DNA of 32,628 nucleotides from Rickettsia typhi (GTDB lineage: Bacteria; Pseudomonadota; Alphaproteobacteria; Rickettsiales; JABSSG01), in assembly GCA_945877755.1 (NCBI GenBank), contig CAMCSP010000006.1, positions 1-32,628 on the forward strand, in the 5' to 3' direction. The position numbers were made by a program, and so were the translations under genes. Positions 1-10,399 of the stretch are shown piece after piece (position 1 is the stretch's first letter; each line of letters begins with the position of its first letter). Below the pieces are notes generated by a model. The model saw only the letters and a list, made by a program, of their open reading frames with translations. It had not been told where the DNA came from and made no database searches.

Positions 1-95
1 TCAGGCCAACGTACCAGACTCAAATATTCTAAACACGACTCTTCAGTTGGAAACATATCCATTAATTCAATCAAATTTGACGGTTTAATATTCAT
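1..95 (-). mobile_element. IS1595-family-like transposase, N-terminal 31 codons only (gene runs off the left edge)
   Basis: Reverse complement from ATG at 95 reads MNIKPSNLIELMDMFPTEESCLEYLSLVRWP, resembling the N-terminus of IS1595/IS1016-type transposases (start of zinc-ribbon region). Probable IS end GGCTATGCAGTTGACTCCAC on the minus strand at about 123-142. Confidence 0.7.
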
Positions 96-142
96 AATAA
101 CCAATACTACATGTAGTAGCTAGTGGAGTCAACTGCATAGCC

Positions 143-369
143 AGGTTACTTTTTATACCTTACTCAATAGAGCAAATCCAAATTCTCGTTTAGCCAAAGA
201 AATTCGTTCTAAAATGACCAAACCTTTAAAAAGCGAGATTGGTAATAGGATTTCTTTTGCTTCCTGTTTGATGAAAGGATTATGTACAACAGAAGTCGAA
301 CCTAAAAGCATAGCTGCTGAAGAATTTAAAAAACTAACAGCTGAGATTTTGACAAAAATGAAGAAATAA
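143..369 (+). pseudogene. ParA/MinD-like partition ATPase, C-terminal fragment, 5'-truncated at the IS boundary
   Basis: Open frame without a start: VTFYTLLNRANPNSRLAKEIRSKMTKPLKSEIGNRISFASCLMKGLCTTEVEPKSIAAEEFKKLTAEILTKMKK*. Matches the C-terminal pattern of small ParA ATPases (LNR...E..L...I..R..F..A...GL...E..P...A..E...L..EIL). No P-loop part is present. Confidence 0.6.
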
Positions 370-372
370 AAG

Positions 373-789
373 CTAAGTTTCTTTAGACACTTCAACCATT
401 TTATTGTAAATAGCTAATTCCTGTTTAAGAATTTTTTGATATTCAGGATCATCAATATTCAAGAGTTTAAGCTCAATTTCTTCTACCAAGTTTAATGCCT
501 TTTGTAGATTAACCTCAGATTTATTAACAGCATCGGCGATTAGAACAGTAACCTTGCCCTGATTTACCTCAACAAAACCACCATATATAAATACTGACTC
601 TACAACCAAATCGTCTTGATAAACTTTTAGTAATCCAGGGTTTAGATAAGTTATAATTGAAATATGATCTGGTAAAATACCAATTTCACCATCAAAGGCA
701 GGAACTGTAACCATACTCACTTCCTTCTCAAGAAATTTTTTCTCTGGAGTTAGTATATTGAGCATAAATTTATTTTGTCGATCTATCAT
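373..789 (-). CDS. atpC: F1F0 ATP synthase epsilon subunit
   Basis: FLEKEVSMVTVPAFDGEIGILPDHISIIT... typical epsilon beta-barrel domain; last gene after atpD. Confidence 0.93.
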   Translation of the reverse strand: MIDRQNKFMLNILTPEKKFLEKEVSMVTVPAFDGEIGILPDHISIITYLNPGLLKVYQDDLVVESVFIYGGFVEVNQGKVTVLIADAVNKSEVNLQKALNLVEEIELKLLNIDDPEYQKILKQELAIYNKMVEVSKET

Positions 790-793
790 TTTA

Positions 794-2260
<1,467 letters not shown>

Positions 2261-3136
2261 TTATATTGCTTCTGCGCCCGAAATAATCTCGATCAATTCT
2301 GTAGTAATAGCAGACTGTCTTGTTCTATTGTATAAAATATTCAAATCTTTGATCATCGCTCCAGCATTATTAGATGCATTTTCCATCGCAGTCATTCTTG
2401 CACCATGTTCGCTAGCAATATTTTCTAGAACTATAGATAGCAAATTAGCAGCCATATTGCGCCCTACTAAATCAGTAATCATTTTCTGAGCCTCTGGTTC
2501 AAATTCAAATTGATTATTTGAATCTTGTACCACAATATCATCTTGAGCAAACAACGGTAAAAGCTGCTTATAAGATACATTCTGAGTTACAGCAGAAACA
2601 AATTCATTAAAAAATATATAACATGCGTCAAAAGTTTCTTTACTGAACTCAATCATTAAAGAATCAGCTAATTTATGCAGAGGAGCAGAATCAAGTTTTT
2701 TACCATAAGTGAAGTTCTCAACCATCTTCACTTCGACATTTTTCAATAAATGTAATTGTTCATATCCCTTTTTACCTATGCATAAAATATTTACAGAATG
2801 ATTTTGATTTTTAGCTTCTGCAATACGTTTTTTTACCAGCCTTACCACAGAACTATTTAAACCTCCACATAATCCACGATCCGAAGTAACAACTATAAAT
2901 AGTAATTTATGAACATTGCCCCTGCCATAAAATAATGGAATAGAATTAGCATTATCTACATTACTAGCAACAATTTTAGTGATCTCATTCATTTTCTCAG
3001 TATAAGGCCTATTAGACTCTATAGCTTCCCTAGCTTTTCTTAACTTCGAAGCAGAGACCATTTTCATGGCCTTTGTAATCTTCTGAGTAGATTTTACGCT
3101 TCTAATGCGTAATTTTAGATTTTTTAAATTTGCCAT
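2261..3136 (-). CDS. atpG: F1F0 ATP synthase gamma subunit
   Basis: MANLKNLKLRIRSVKSTQKITKAMKMVSASKLRKA... and C-terminal LYNRTRQSAITTELIEIISGAEAI. Confidence 0.97.
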   Translation of the reverse strand: MANLKNLKLRIRSVKSTQKITKAMKMVSASKLRKAREAIESNRPYTEKMNEITKIVASNVDNANSIPLFYGRGNVHKLLFIVVTSDRGLCGGLNSSVVRLVKKRIAEAKNQNHSVNILCIGKKGYEQLHLLKNVEVKMVENFTYGKKLDSAPLHKLADSLMIEFSKETFDACYIFFNEFVSAVTQNVSYKQLLPLFAQDDIVVQDSNNQFEFEPEAQKMITDLVGRNMAANLLSIVLENIASEHGARMTAMENASNNAGAMIKDLNILYNRTRQSAITTELIEIISGAEAI

Positions 3137-3146
3137 ACAACTTCAC

Positions 3147-4682
3147 TTACTGTGCAAAATGTTTTACAAAACCAGCTAATGTATCTTTTAAATTACGCTC
3201 CGCTTCTTCAGTAATCTTTTTCTCTTTTGCGATACTTTGCAATAAATCATACTTATCTTTTTGATGCATAAATAACAAAAGCTCTTTCTCGAAACGCTGT
3301 ACATCTTTAACATTGATAGTGTCTAAATAACCCTTAACACCAGCATAAATCACCACTACTTGCTCTTCTACTGCTAAAGGAACATATTGATCTTGCTTTA
3401 AAAGAATGGTCAGTTTTTGACCACGCAGTAACATCTTCTGAGTTACTTCATCTAAATCCGAACTAAATTGAGAGAATGATTCCATTTCCCTAAATTGTGC
3501 TAAATCTAATTTAATAGAACCAGCCACTTGTTTCATAGCTTTAATTTGTGCTGCAGAACCAACGCGACTCACTGACAACCCAACGTTAACAGCGGGACGA
3601 ATACCTTTAAAAAATAATTCTGTTTCAAGATAAATCTGTCCATCAGTAATGGAGATAACGTTAGTTGGAATATATGCAGAAACATCTCCAGCTTGAGTTT
3701 CAATAATTGGTAAAGCGGTTAAAGAACCACCACCAAGCTCGTCTGATAATTTTGCAGCTCTCTCTAACAACCGTGAATGTAAGAAGAATACATCCCCTGG
3801 ATAAGCTTCACGCCCTGGAGGCCTACGTAATAACAAAGACATTTGTCTATATGCAACTGCATGCTTGGATAAATCATCATAAATTATTAAAGCATGTTTT
3901 TTGTTATCTCTAAAATACTCACCCATTGCACAACCAGCATAAGGCGCTAGGAATAACATCGGTGCCGGGTCAGATGCTGACGCCACAACAACAATACTAT
4001 ATGCTAATGCTCCTTCTTCTTCCAATTTTTTTACAATACGCGCAACTGTCGACTGTTTTTGGCCAATTGCAACATAAACACAATAAATTTTATTACTTTC
4101 ATCTTTATCAGAATGTGCTTGTTTTTGATTAAGAATAGTGTCAATTGCAATTGCTGTTTTACCCGTTTGTCTATCACCAATGATCAGCTCTCTTTGCCCT
4201 CTACCAATTGGAATTAGAACGTCAATAGCCTTTATACCTGTTTGAACTGGCTCAGAAACTGATTGTCTTTCAACAATACCAGGAGCTTTTACTTCTATTG
4301 GACTATAACTTATTTTTTTCAAGGGGCCTTTGCCATCAACAGGAACACCAAGAGCATTAACCACCCTACCAAGAAGACCTTCTCCCACTGGTACTTGCAC
4401 AATCTTCCCGGTTCTTTTTACAGTTTGTCCCTCTATTATTGAAGTATCGCTCCCAAAAATAACAACACCAACACTATCTTGCTCAAGATTCAATGCCATA
4501 CCTTGTACACCACTCTCAAACTCCACCATTTCTCCGGCTTCTACTGAATCCAAACCATATATTTTTGCGATCCCATCGCCAACAGAAAGAACTTGTCCAA
4601 TTTCTTTAAATTCAGGTAAATCATCAAAATTCTCAATCTGCTTCTTTAAAATTCCTATTACTTCTGATGCCTTAATTTCCAT
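3147..4682 (-). CDS. atpA: F1F0 ATP synthase alpha subunit
   Basis: [83 protein letters not shown]. Confidence 0.98.
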   Translation of the reverse strand: MEIKASEVIGILKKQIENFDDLPEFKEIGQVLSVGDGIAKIYGLDSVEAGEMVEFESGVQGMALNLEQDSVGVVIFGSDTSIIEGQTVKRTGKIVQVPVGEGLLGRVVNALGVPVDGKGPLKKISYSPIEVKAPGIVERQSVSEPVQTGIKAIDVLIPIGRGQRELIIGDRQTGKTAIAIDTILNQKQAHSDKDESNKIYCVYVAIGQKQSTVARIVKKLEEEGALAYSIVVVASASDPAPMLFLAPYAGCAMGEYFRDNKKHALIIYDDLSKHAVAYRQMSLLLRRPPGREAYPGDVFFLHSRLLERAAKLSDELGGGSLTALPIIETQAGDVSAYIPTNVISITDGQIYLETELFFKGIRPAVNVGLSVSRVGSAAQIKAMKQVAGSIKLDLAQFREMESFSQFSSDLDEVTQKMLLRGQKLTILLKQDQYVPLAVEEQVVVIYAGVKGYLDTINVKDVQRFEKELLLFMHQKDKYDLLQSIAKEKKITEEAERNLKDTLAGFVKHFAQ

Positions 4683-4716
4683 CTTTTTTCCTCAACAATT
4701 TGTTTGCTTGCTACTA

Positions 4717-5268
4717 TTAACTAATAAAATCTTCTGTGTTAAACTTAAATTTGCTAATCTTGTTTGATATAGAATTATCTACAACCATAGAGCCCGTCTT
4801 TATAATTAATCCACCCAGTATTTTTGGGTCAACCGTTGCATTAAGTAAAATTTTCTTACCTAACTTTTTTTCTAAATACCCAGCTACTTCTTTCAATTGT
4901 TTTTCTGTCAATTTAGCTGCTGACTTAACATCAGCTACTAATATACCTTGAGCTTCTTGGCATAACACAATAAATCTTGATATAATTTGTTGCAAGTAAT
5001 TTAAACGCCCATTCACACATAGCATCAATAGGAAATTTTTGGTTAGATTATTAAATTTATATTGTTTAGATAATGTTTGAATAACAGACTTTTGCATGTC
5101 CAACTCAGAAACTGGTGCGCTTAAATATGAAAAATATTTCGGTAAGGCTAATAACACCTCGCTACACAAATTAGCATCATCAACTATTTGTTTTATTTTA
5201 CCATTTGCTTCTGTAACCTGATACAAAGCTTGAGCATATCTATCTATGAGATTAAAATTCTGCGTCAT
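4717..5268 (-). CDS. atpH: F1F0 ATP synthase delta subunit
   Basis: Delta/OSCP-like sequence (YAQALYQVTEANGKIKQI...; DPKILGGLIIKTGSMVVDNSISNKISKF), first gene of the atpHAGDC cluster. Confidence 0.93.
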   Translation of the reverse strand: MTQNFNLIDRYAQALYQVTEANGKIKQIVDDANLCSEVLLALPKYFSYLSAPVSELDMQKSVIQTLSKQYKFNNLTKNFLLMLCVNGRLNYLQQIISRFIVLCQEAQGILVADVKSAAKLTEKQLKEVAGYLEKKLGKKILLNATVDPKILGGLIIKTGSMVVDNSISNKISKFKFNTEDFIS

Positions 5269-5391
5269 TTAAATTGCTTAACCCTTTAAAACCGAACCAT
5301 CCTATGTAAACCAGGTAAGCTAACATAGTTTTGATAGCTTCGCAAGATAGTAGATAAATATTTTAAAATTAAGCAATATATTCCATTAAAT

Positions 5392-6813
5392 TCAAGATTG
5401 ATTTAAGTAACCATCCTTAACGAAATAAAATGTATTAAGACCAACCCGCTTTAAAAAATCTTCGTCATGAGATATTACTATCATGGCTCCAGGGTACTCT
5501 ATTAATACTTCAATAACATGCTCCTTGGTTCCTAAATCAAGGTTATTTGTTATTTCATCTAATATTAATAGCTTTGGTGTATTTACTGCTATTTTAGCTA
5601 AGCATGCCCTAACCTTTTCTCCACCTGACAAAGTTGCAATAAGCGCATTTACTTCTTCATTTTTATGAAAAAGAAAATCATTAAGATGCTGCCTAATCTT
5701 AGAATGAGGCCAGCTTGGAACCAAGTTATTAATTTCTTCAAGTAGCGTAAAATTTAAATTGAGATTATTATAATGCTGATCCAAATAACCAATATTACTC
5801 ATAATCGGAACATACCATTCACCTGATTTTGTTATATTAGGTATATTTAATATAGCCTTAATTAAAGTAGATTTTCCAGAACCATTATCTCCAACTATCG
5901 CAACTCTCTCATTTCCAGCGATAATAAGATTGATATTGTTAATAATTGGTTTTTGATAACCAACACTACCATCAACTATAGAAAGAACAGTTTTATTGCT
6001 CTTTTCTGCTAATAATGAAAATTTTGGTTTTATAATTTCAGGCATTCTTAATTCAGAAAGATTTTCAATTAATTCTTGCTTTCTTATATCTATTTGTTTT
6101 TTCTTTTTACCAGTGGTTTCTGCTGCTCTACACGCTTTAGCCTTAGAAACAATTGTTGGCCATTTCTTTTGTTCAATATATTTTTTTCCTTGCTTCTTGC
6201 TATTTTTTGCCCTTGTTTGTTCTTTCATTAACGACTGATGAAACTCTTTAGTTTTTTTATGAGAAATATATAGTTCTTGCTCAATTGCAGAGCGTCTCTT
6301 AGCTATTTCTAAAATATAATCATCATAAATTCCTTTGAATATACGCACCTTTTTATTATCGATGCACCATAAAATATCAACAGAATTACGTAATAACTCA
6401 ATATCATGTGACGCAATAACCAAAGTACCACTATATTTACTTATCATACGTAATAACGATTGACGATTACCACTATCAAGATGATTAGTTGGTTCATCAA
6501 GTAATAATATATTAGGATTTATAGCTAAAACCTGACTCAGAGTTTTGTTAAATCTCTCAGCACCACTTTCAGAAAATTCAGTAATAAGCTGTGGTAAATA
6601 ACCAAAAACAACATTTTCGGGGGTTTTAATATTACCTTCAGAAGGATCTATCTGACCTTGAATTATTTTAAGTAGATTTGATTTACCACTGCCATTTTTA
6701 CCAATAATAGCAATACGCATTCCTGATTGTATCTGAGTAGAAAAACCAAGAAAACAAACTTTGTGTGAAAAAAACACACCAATATTGTTGATTAATATAG
6801 GATTATGATTCAT
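5392..6813 (-). CDS. ABC-F family ATPase (tandem ABC domains, no TM); possible ribosome-protection or translation factor
   Basis: Two P-loops (GKNGSGKSNLLK, GDNGSGKSTLIK), DEPTNHLD and DEITNNLD Walker B regions, charged interdomain linker. The track ORF opens at a TTG (6852). ATG at 6813 is preceded by GAGAG about 7 nt upstream and gives MNHNPILINNIGVFF. Confidence 0.88.
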   Translation of the reverse strand: MNHNPILINNIGVFFSHKVCFLGFSTQIQSGMRIAIIGKNGSGKSNLLKIIQGQIDPSEGNIKTPENVVFGYLPQLITEFSESGAERFNKTLSQVLAINPNILLLDEPTNHLDSGNRQSLLRMISKYSGTLVIASHDIELLRNSVDILWCIDNKKVRIFKGIYDDYILEIAKRRSAIEQELYISHKKTKEFHQSLMKEQTRAKNSKKQGKKYIEQKKWPTIVSKAKACRAAETTGKKKKQIDIRKQELIENLSELRMPEIIKPKFSLLAEKSNKTVLSIVDGSVGYQKPIINNINLIIAGNERVAIVGDNGSGKSTLIKAILNIPNITKSGEWYVPIMSNIGYLDQHYNNLNLNFTLLEEINNLVPSWPHSKIRQHLNDFLFHKNEEVNALIATLSGGEKVRACLAKIAVNTPKLLILDEITNNLDLGTKEHVIEVLIEYPGAMIVISHDEDFLKRVGLNTFYFVKDGYLNQS

Positions 6814-6847
6814 AAGTATACTCTCAAGGTAATGTTGATTTGAATTT

Positions 6848-6874
6848 AACAAAAACTAGTCCTCTGATAGGACT
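6848..6874 (-). terminator. Intrinsic-terminator-like hairpin in the leader of the ABC-F gene (candidate attenuator)
   Basis: Minus strand: AGTCCT-ATCAG-AGGACT followed by AGTTTTTGTT, located upstream of the ABC-F start rather than downstream of a gene. Confidence 0.55.
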
Positions 6875-6877
6875 TCC

Positions 6878-6895
6878 TTAAGCAGTAATTTTCAT
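6878..6895 (-). CDS. Putative 5-codon leader ORF (MKITA*) upstream of the ABC-F gene
   Basis: Minus strand ATGAAAATTACTGCTTAA. Stop lies 3 nt before the 5' arm of the terminator-like hairpin. Weak GAGG SD 12 nt upstream of the ATG (suboptimal spacing). Confidence 0.4.
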   Translation of the reverse strand: MKITA

Positions 6896-6934
6896 AATGC
6901 GATAAAACCTCGAGCTAAAATATTAGTTCTTTTT

Positions 6935-6963
6935 AAGATAGCTAATTACTTGAAAAAAGTCAA
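6935..6963 (-). promoter_or_regulatory. Sigma70-like promoter for the ABC-F leader
   Basis: Minus strand TTGACT (6963-6958) - 17 bp - TATCTT (6940-6935). Predicted RNA start about 6928. Confidence 0.55.
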
Positions 6964-7036
6964 GAAAACGTACTACACTTTTGTACCAATTAGCTTTAGC
7001 TATCATATATAAAATATTCATAACAAAGTAACAATA

Positions 7037-8233
7037 ATGAAACACCAATTTGCAAAATTTATGATTTTAGCAACCGTAATCCTTATGGATATATTAGGCG
7101 GAGCGGAAATAGACTTATTCGTCCCAAGTTTTCCGGAACTAGGCAGTCAGTTTAACCTATCGCCATTTTGGCTTGAGGCCTTATTAGCAGTCAATTTCGC
7201 AGGCTTTTTTCTAAGTCTACTATTTGTCGGCGGTTTAGCTGATCGTTATGGTCGCAAGCCTATTATTTTACTAGGACTTATAATTTTTATTATAGGCAGT
7301 ACAGTCTGTCTGTGGGCATCATCTTATCAATCCCTTCTTTTCGGTCGATTCCTTCAAGGCTTAGGTATAGCAGCACCTGCAATTCTATGTTTTTTAATTA
7401 TAGCAGATTCTTACGCACTTAAAGAACAACAATCTTTAATGGCAGTTCTAAATGGATTGATAAATGCCTCTATAGCTGCTGCTCCTATTGCTGGGAGCTA
7501 CATAACTATGCATTACCATTGGCAGGGTAATTTTATAACACTTGTGCTTTCTGGATTGGTGGTGCTCCTCATGACTATATTTTTTGTTCCAACTAACAAA
7601 CCACCCAAAAATAAAGAGCCAATAAGCTTGCGTGGCTACCTACCTATATTTAAATCAAAACCATTAATGCTTTTGGTAGCAAATACCACCTTTATGTTTG
7701 TTCCTTACTGGATCATTATTGGAATGTCTCCCGTATTATATATGGAAGATTTAGGCGTAAGTATCTCAGAATTTGGCTATTATCAAGGCTCATTAGCTTT
7801 TACTTTTGCATTTGGGAGCATATTATCCTGGTTCATCATCAATAAATATGACCCGAAAAAAATGCTTTATATCTCTGCTCAAGTATCTGTTATTGGGTTA
7901 ATTATTATTGCCGCCGTTACTTTGCTTGATATAAAAAATCCACTAGTTATTACACTTGCCTATCTACCCTTTAATACAGCTTTAATTATTCCGTCCACAA
8001 TAATTTATCCTCTATGCCTTAATTATATACCAGAAGCAAAAGGAAGGATCTCAGCAACCCTTCAAGGAAGCCGGCTGATCATAGCAACTATTGGTCTTGA
8101 GCTAGCTGCTTATTTTTATAACGGTTCGTTTCAAAATATCGGAATTATTCTCTCATTCCTCATTGCTCTAGCGATTATCACTATGTTTATGGTAATGAAA
8201 AATCGTGAAATTATGAGTTTATTGAAAAAATAA
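7037..8233 (+). CDS. MFS transporter, Bcr/CflA multidrug efflux-like
   Basis: 12-TM-like hydrophobic protein with GGLADRYGRKPIILLGLIIFIIGS (MFS motif A) and FLQGLGIAAPAILCFLIIADSY, Bcr/CflA-like. Confidence 0.88.
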   Translation: MKHQFAKFMILATVILMDILGGAEIDLFVPSFPELGSQFNLSPFWLEALLAVNFAGFFLSLLFVGGLADRYGRKPIILLGLIIFIIGSTVCLWASSYQSLLFGRFLQGLGIAAPAILCFLIIADSYALKEQQSLMAVLNGLINASIAAAPIAGSYITMHYHWQGNFITLVLSGLVVLLMTIFFVPTNKPPKNKEPISLRGYLPIFKSKPLMLLVANTTFMFVPYWIIIGMSPVLYMEDLGVSISEFGYYQGSLAFTFAFGSILSWFIINKYDPKKMLYISAQVSVIGLIIIAAVTLLDIKNPLVITLAYLPFNTALIIPSTIIYPLCLNYIPEAKGRISATLQGSRLIIATIGLELAAYFYNGSFQNIGIILSFLIALAIITMFMVMKNREIMSLLKK

Positions 8234-8246
8234 AAACCCACAAAAA

Positions 8247-10232
8247 CTAGAGAAAATTATATGGATCGATGTCAATTTTGACTCTAACACTATTCGGAAT
8301 TTTGACTAACTCTAGCCAATAACTAATAAATTTTTGGATTTTGACATTAGCTTTACTTTTGATCAAAAATCTGTAACGATATCGACTACGGATTTTAGCA
8401 AGAGGCGCCTTAACCGGGCCAAGAACTGTTACCCCTTGAGTAATTGGAGCAACTCTTAATAAAAGATTAGAGAATTCCTGCAATTTTTCTTCACTCATAC
8501 CACTAAGAATAATCGCTGATAGCCTACCAAATGGTGGCATATTTAATATCTTTCTATTTTGCATTTCATAATTTGTAAATTGATCACGATTATTACTGAT
8601 CAGGCTAGATAAAATAGGACTATCCGGATAGTAAGTTTGGATCAAAGCACTGCCCTGCTCTCTTCTACCAGCACGACCGCTCATTTGAGTAAGTAAGTGA
8701 TAGGTACGTTCAGCAGATCGTAAATCTGCTCCCATTAATCCCAGATCAGCATCAACCACCCCAACCACAGCTATATTAGGAAAGTCATGACCTTTACTAA
8801 TCATTTGCGTACCTATAATAATATCTATTTTTCCATCGAGAATTTTTGCTATAACTTCTTCTGCAGAGTCCATATTCTGAACAGTATCTTTGGTAATAAC
8901 TTGAATTCTGGCATCAGGAAAAAGCTTCGCTACTTCCTCAGCTATTCTTTCTACACCAGGTCCACATTTCATCAGTGAATCTTCCTTGGCACAATTTACA
9001 CAAACAGATTCATGCTTAGTTGAATAACCACAATGATGACACATAAGCATATCGTCATCTTTATAGCTAACTAAATATGCCGAACAATGAGGGCAAGTAT
9101 ATTTATAACCGCATGATTTACATAATGTGATCGGCGCATATCCCCTTCTATTAAGAAATAACATAATCTGCTTTTTGTCTCTAAGTGCTTTCTTGATGGC
9201 GCTAACTAATCTTAAAGATAACCAATTACCTTTAGCCATTTTTTCATAACGCATGTCTATCACATCAATAGTTGGCATAGACTCTGCTCCATATCGTGAT
9301 TGTAAAGTAATATGGTTATATTTACCCAATTTAACATTCATTAGTGTTTCCATTGAAGGGGTAGCAGAAGACAAAATCACTGAGATTTTATAAATATATC
9401 CACAAGCCACCGCCGCATCGCGTGCATTATAAATAACCCCTTCTTCCTGTTTATAAGAAACATCATGCTCCTCATCAACAATGATTAAACTAAGATTACG
9501 ATAAGGCAGAAATAATGCACTTCTTGCTCCAATAACTAATCTTTCCTTGCCAGTAAGTATATCTAGCCACAGTTTTTTCTTCTGAGACAAAGTCATATCA
9601 GAATGCCATTTTGCCGGCGAAAAACCAAATCTGGCTTCAAACCTTTGGACCAATTGGGCAGTCAACATAATTTCAGGCAGCAATACTAAAATCTGTGTAT
9701 TATTTTTAGATAAAGCTTGATAAATTGCAGCAAAATATACTTCAGTTTTTCCCGAGCCAGTAACTCCGTCTAACAAAGCAACATTATATCCTGAGTCAGT
9801 AACCAACGATGTCAAAGACTCAACTGCCTGCTGCTGTTCGCTAGTAAAATCAGGCATAATTAATTTAGGCAATTCTTGATTTTCTTTTGTATTAGCCGCA
9901 GTGAAATTAAAACTGCTTTGCAACGGCATCATCATTTTTAACACTGACCCATAACTCGACACAGTATACTCAGCTATAAACTTTATAAACTTGATATGTT
10001 TAACTGTTAAACCCGGCAGGTCATAAACTTGAGTAATTGGTTTAATTTTTGCAAACGGAATTTCTGTAATCACAAAAGACCAAACTATCCCTACCACTTC
10101 TTTTTTGCGGAATGAAACTAAAACAAAATCTCCAACATGTAAATCCAGAACAGTAGTTAAGGCATAATCAAAAACCGCCTTACCATTTGGTATGGGCAAT
10201 AATATTTGCACTGCGTTTGGCTTTTGAATCAT
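8247..10232 (-). CDS. priA: Primosomal protein N' (replication restart helicase)
   Basis: LLDGVTGSGKTEVYF, IIVDEEHDVSYKQEEG, zinc-binding cysteines CKSCGYKYTCPHCSAYLVSYKDDDMLMCHHCGYSTKHESVCVNC, MSGRAGR. Start set to internal Met35 (MIQKPNAVQILLPIP) rather than the track start at 10334. Confidence 0.95.
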   Translation of the reverse strand: MIQKPNAVQILLPIPNGKAVFDYALTTVLDLHVGDFVLVSFRKKEVVGIVWSFVITEIPFAKIKPITQVYDLPGLTVKHIKFIKFIAEYTVSSYGSVLKMMMPLQSSFNFTAANTKENQELPKLIMPDFTSEQQQAVESLTSLVTDSGYNVALLDGVTGSGKTEVYFAAIYQALSKNNTQILVLLPEIMLTAQLVQRFEARFGFSPAKWHSDMTLSQKKKLWLDILTGKERLVIGARSALFLPYRNLSLIIVDEEHDVSYKQEEGVIYNARDAAVACGYIYKISVILSSATPSMETLMNVKLGKYNHITLQSRYGAESMPTIDVIDMRYEKMAKGNWLSLRLVSAIKKALRDKKQIMLFLNRRGYAPITLCKSCGYKYTCPHCSAYLVSYKDDDMLMCHHCGYSTKHESVCVNCAKEDSLMKCGPGVERIAEEVAKLFPDARIQVITKDTVQNMDSAEEVIAKILDGKIDIIIGTQMISKGHDFPNIAVVGVVDADLGLMGADLRSAERTYHLLTQMSGRAGRREQGSALIQTYYPDSPILSSLISNNRDQFTNYEMQNRKILNMPPFGRLSAIILSGMSEEKLQEFSNLLLRVAPITQGVTVLGPVKAPLAKIRSRYRYRFLIKSKANVKIQKFISYWLELVKIPNSVRVKIDIDPYNFL

Positions 10233-10399
10233 TTTTATCGAATATTTAGAGGTTGATTCAATATAGCATAAAATCCGATTTAGATACGAGTAATTATTTG
10301 TAATGTTTTGTGATCCCTGCCCAGAACTTACCAATTGCGTTTTATCTTATTAAAGATTAATTTTTAAGCTCATTGTAAATCATATATTTGAAATGGGTT

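Noticed and set aside
153-395. Minus-strand 80-aa ORF at 153..395
   Set aside because: Antisense of the ParA-like remnant, whose plus-strand frame has recognisable family sequence; overlaps the atpC 3' end.
5483-6238. Plus-strand ORFs 5483..5668 and 5996..6238
   Set aside because: Antisense within the ABC-F gene; hydrophobic or low-complexity shadow translations.
6814-6852. N-terminal extension of the ABC-F ORF to 6852 (MLNSNQHYLESIL)
   Set aside because: Opens with TTG without SD; the ATG at 6813 has a good SD and the extension falls in the leader after the terminator-like hairpin.
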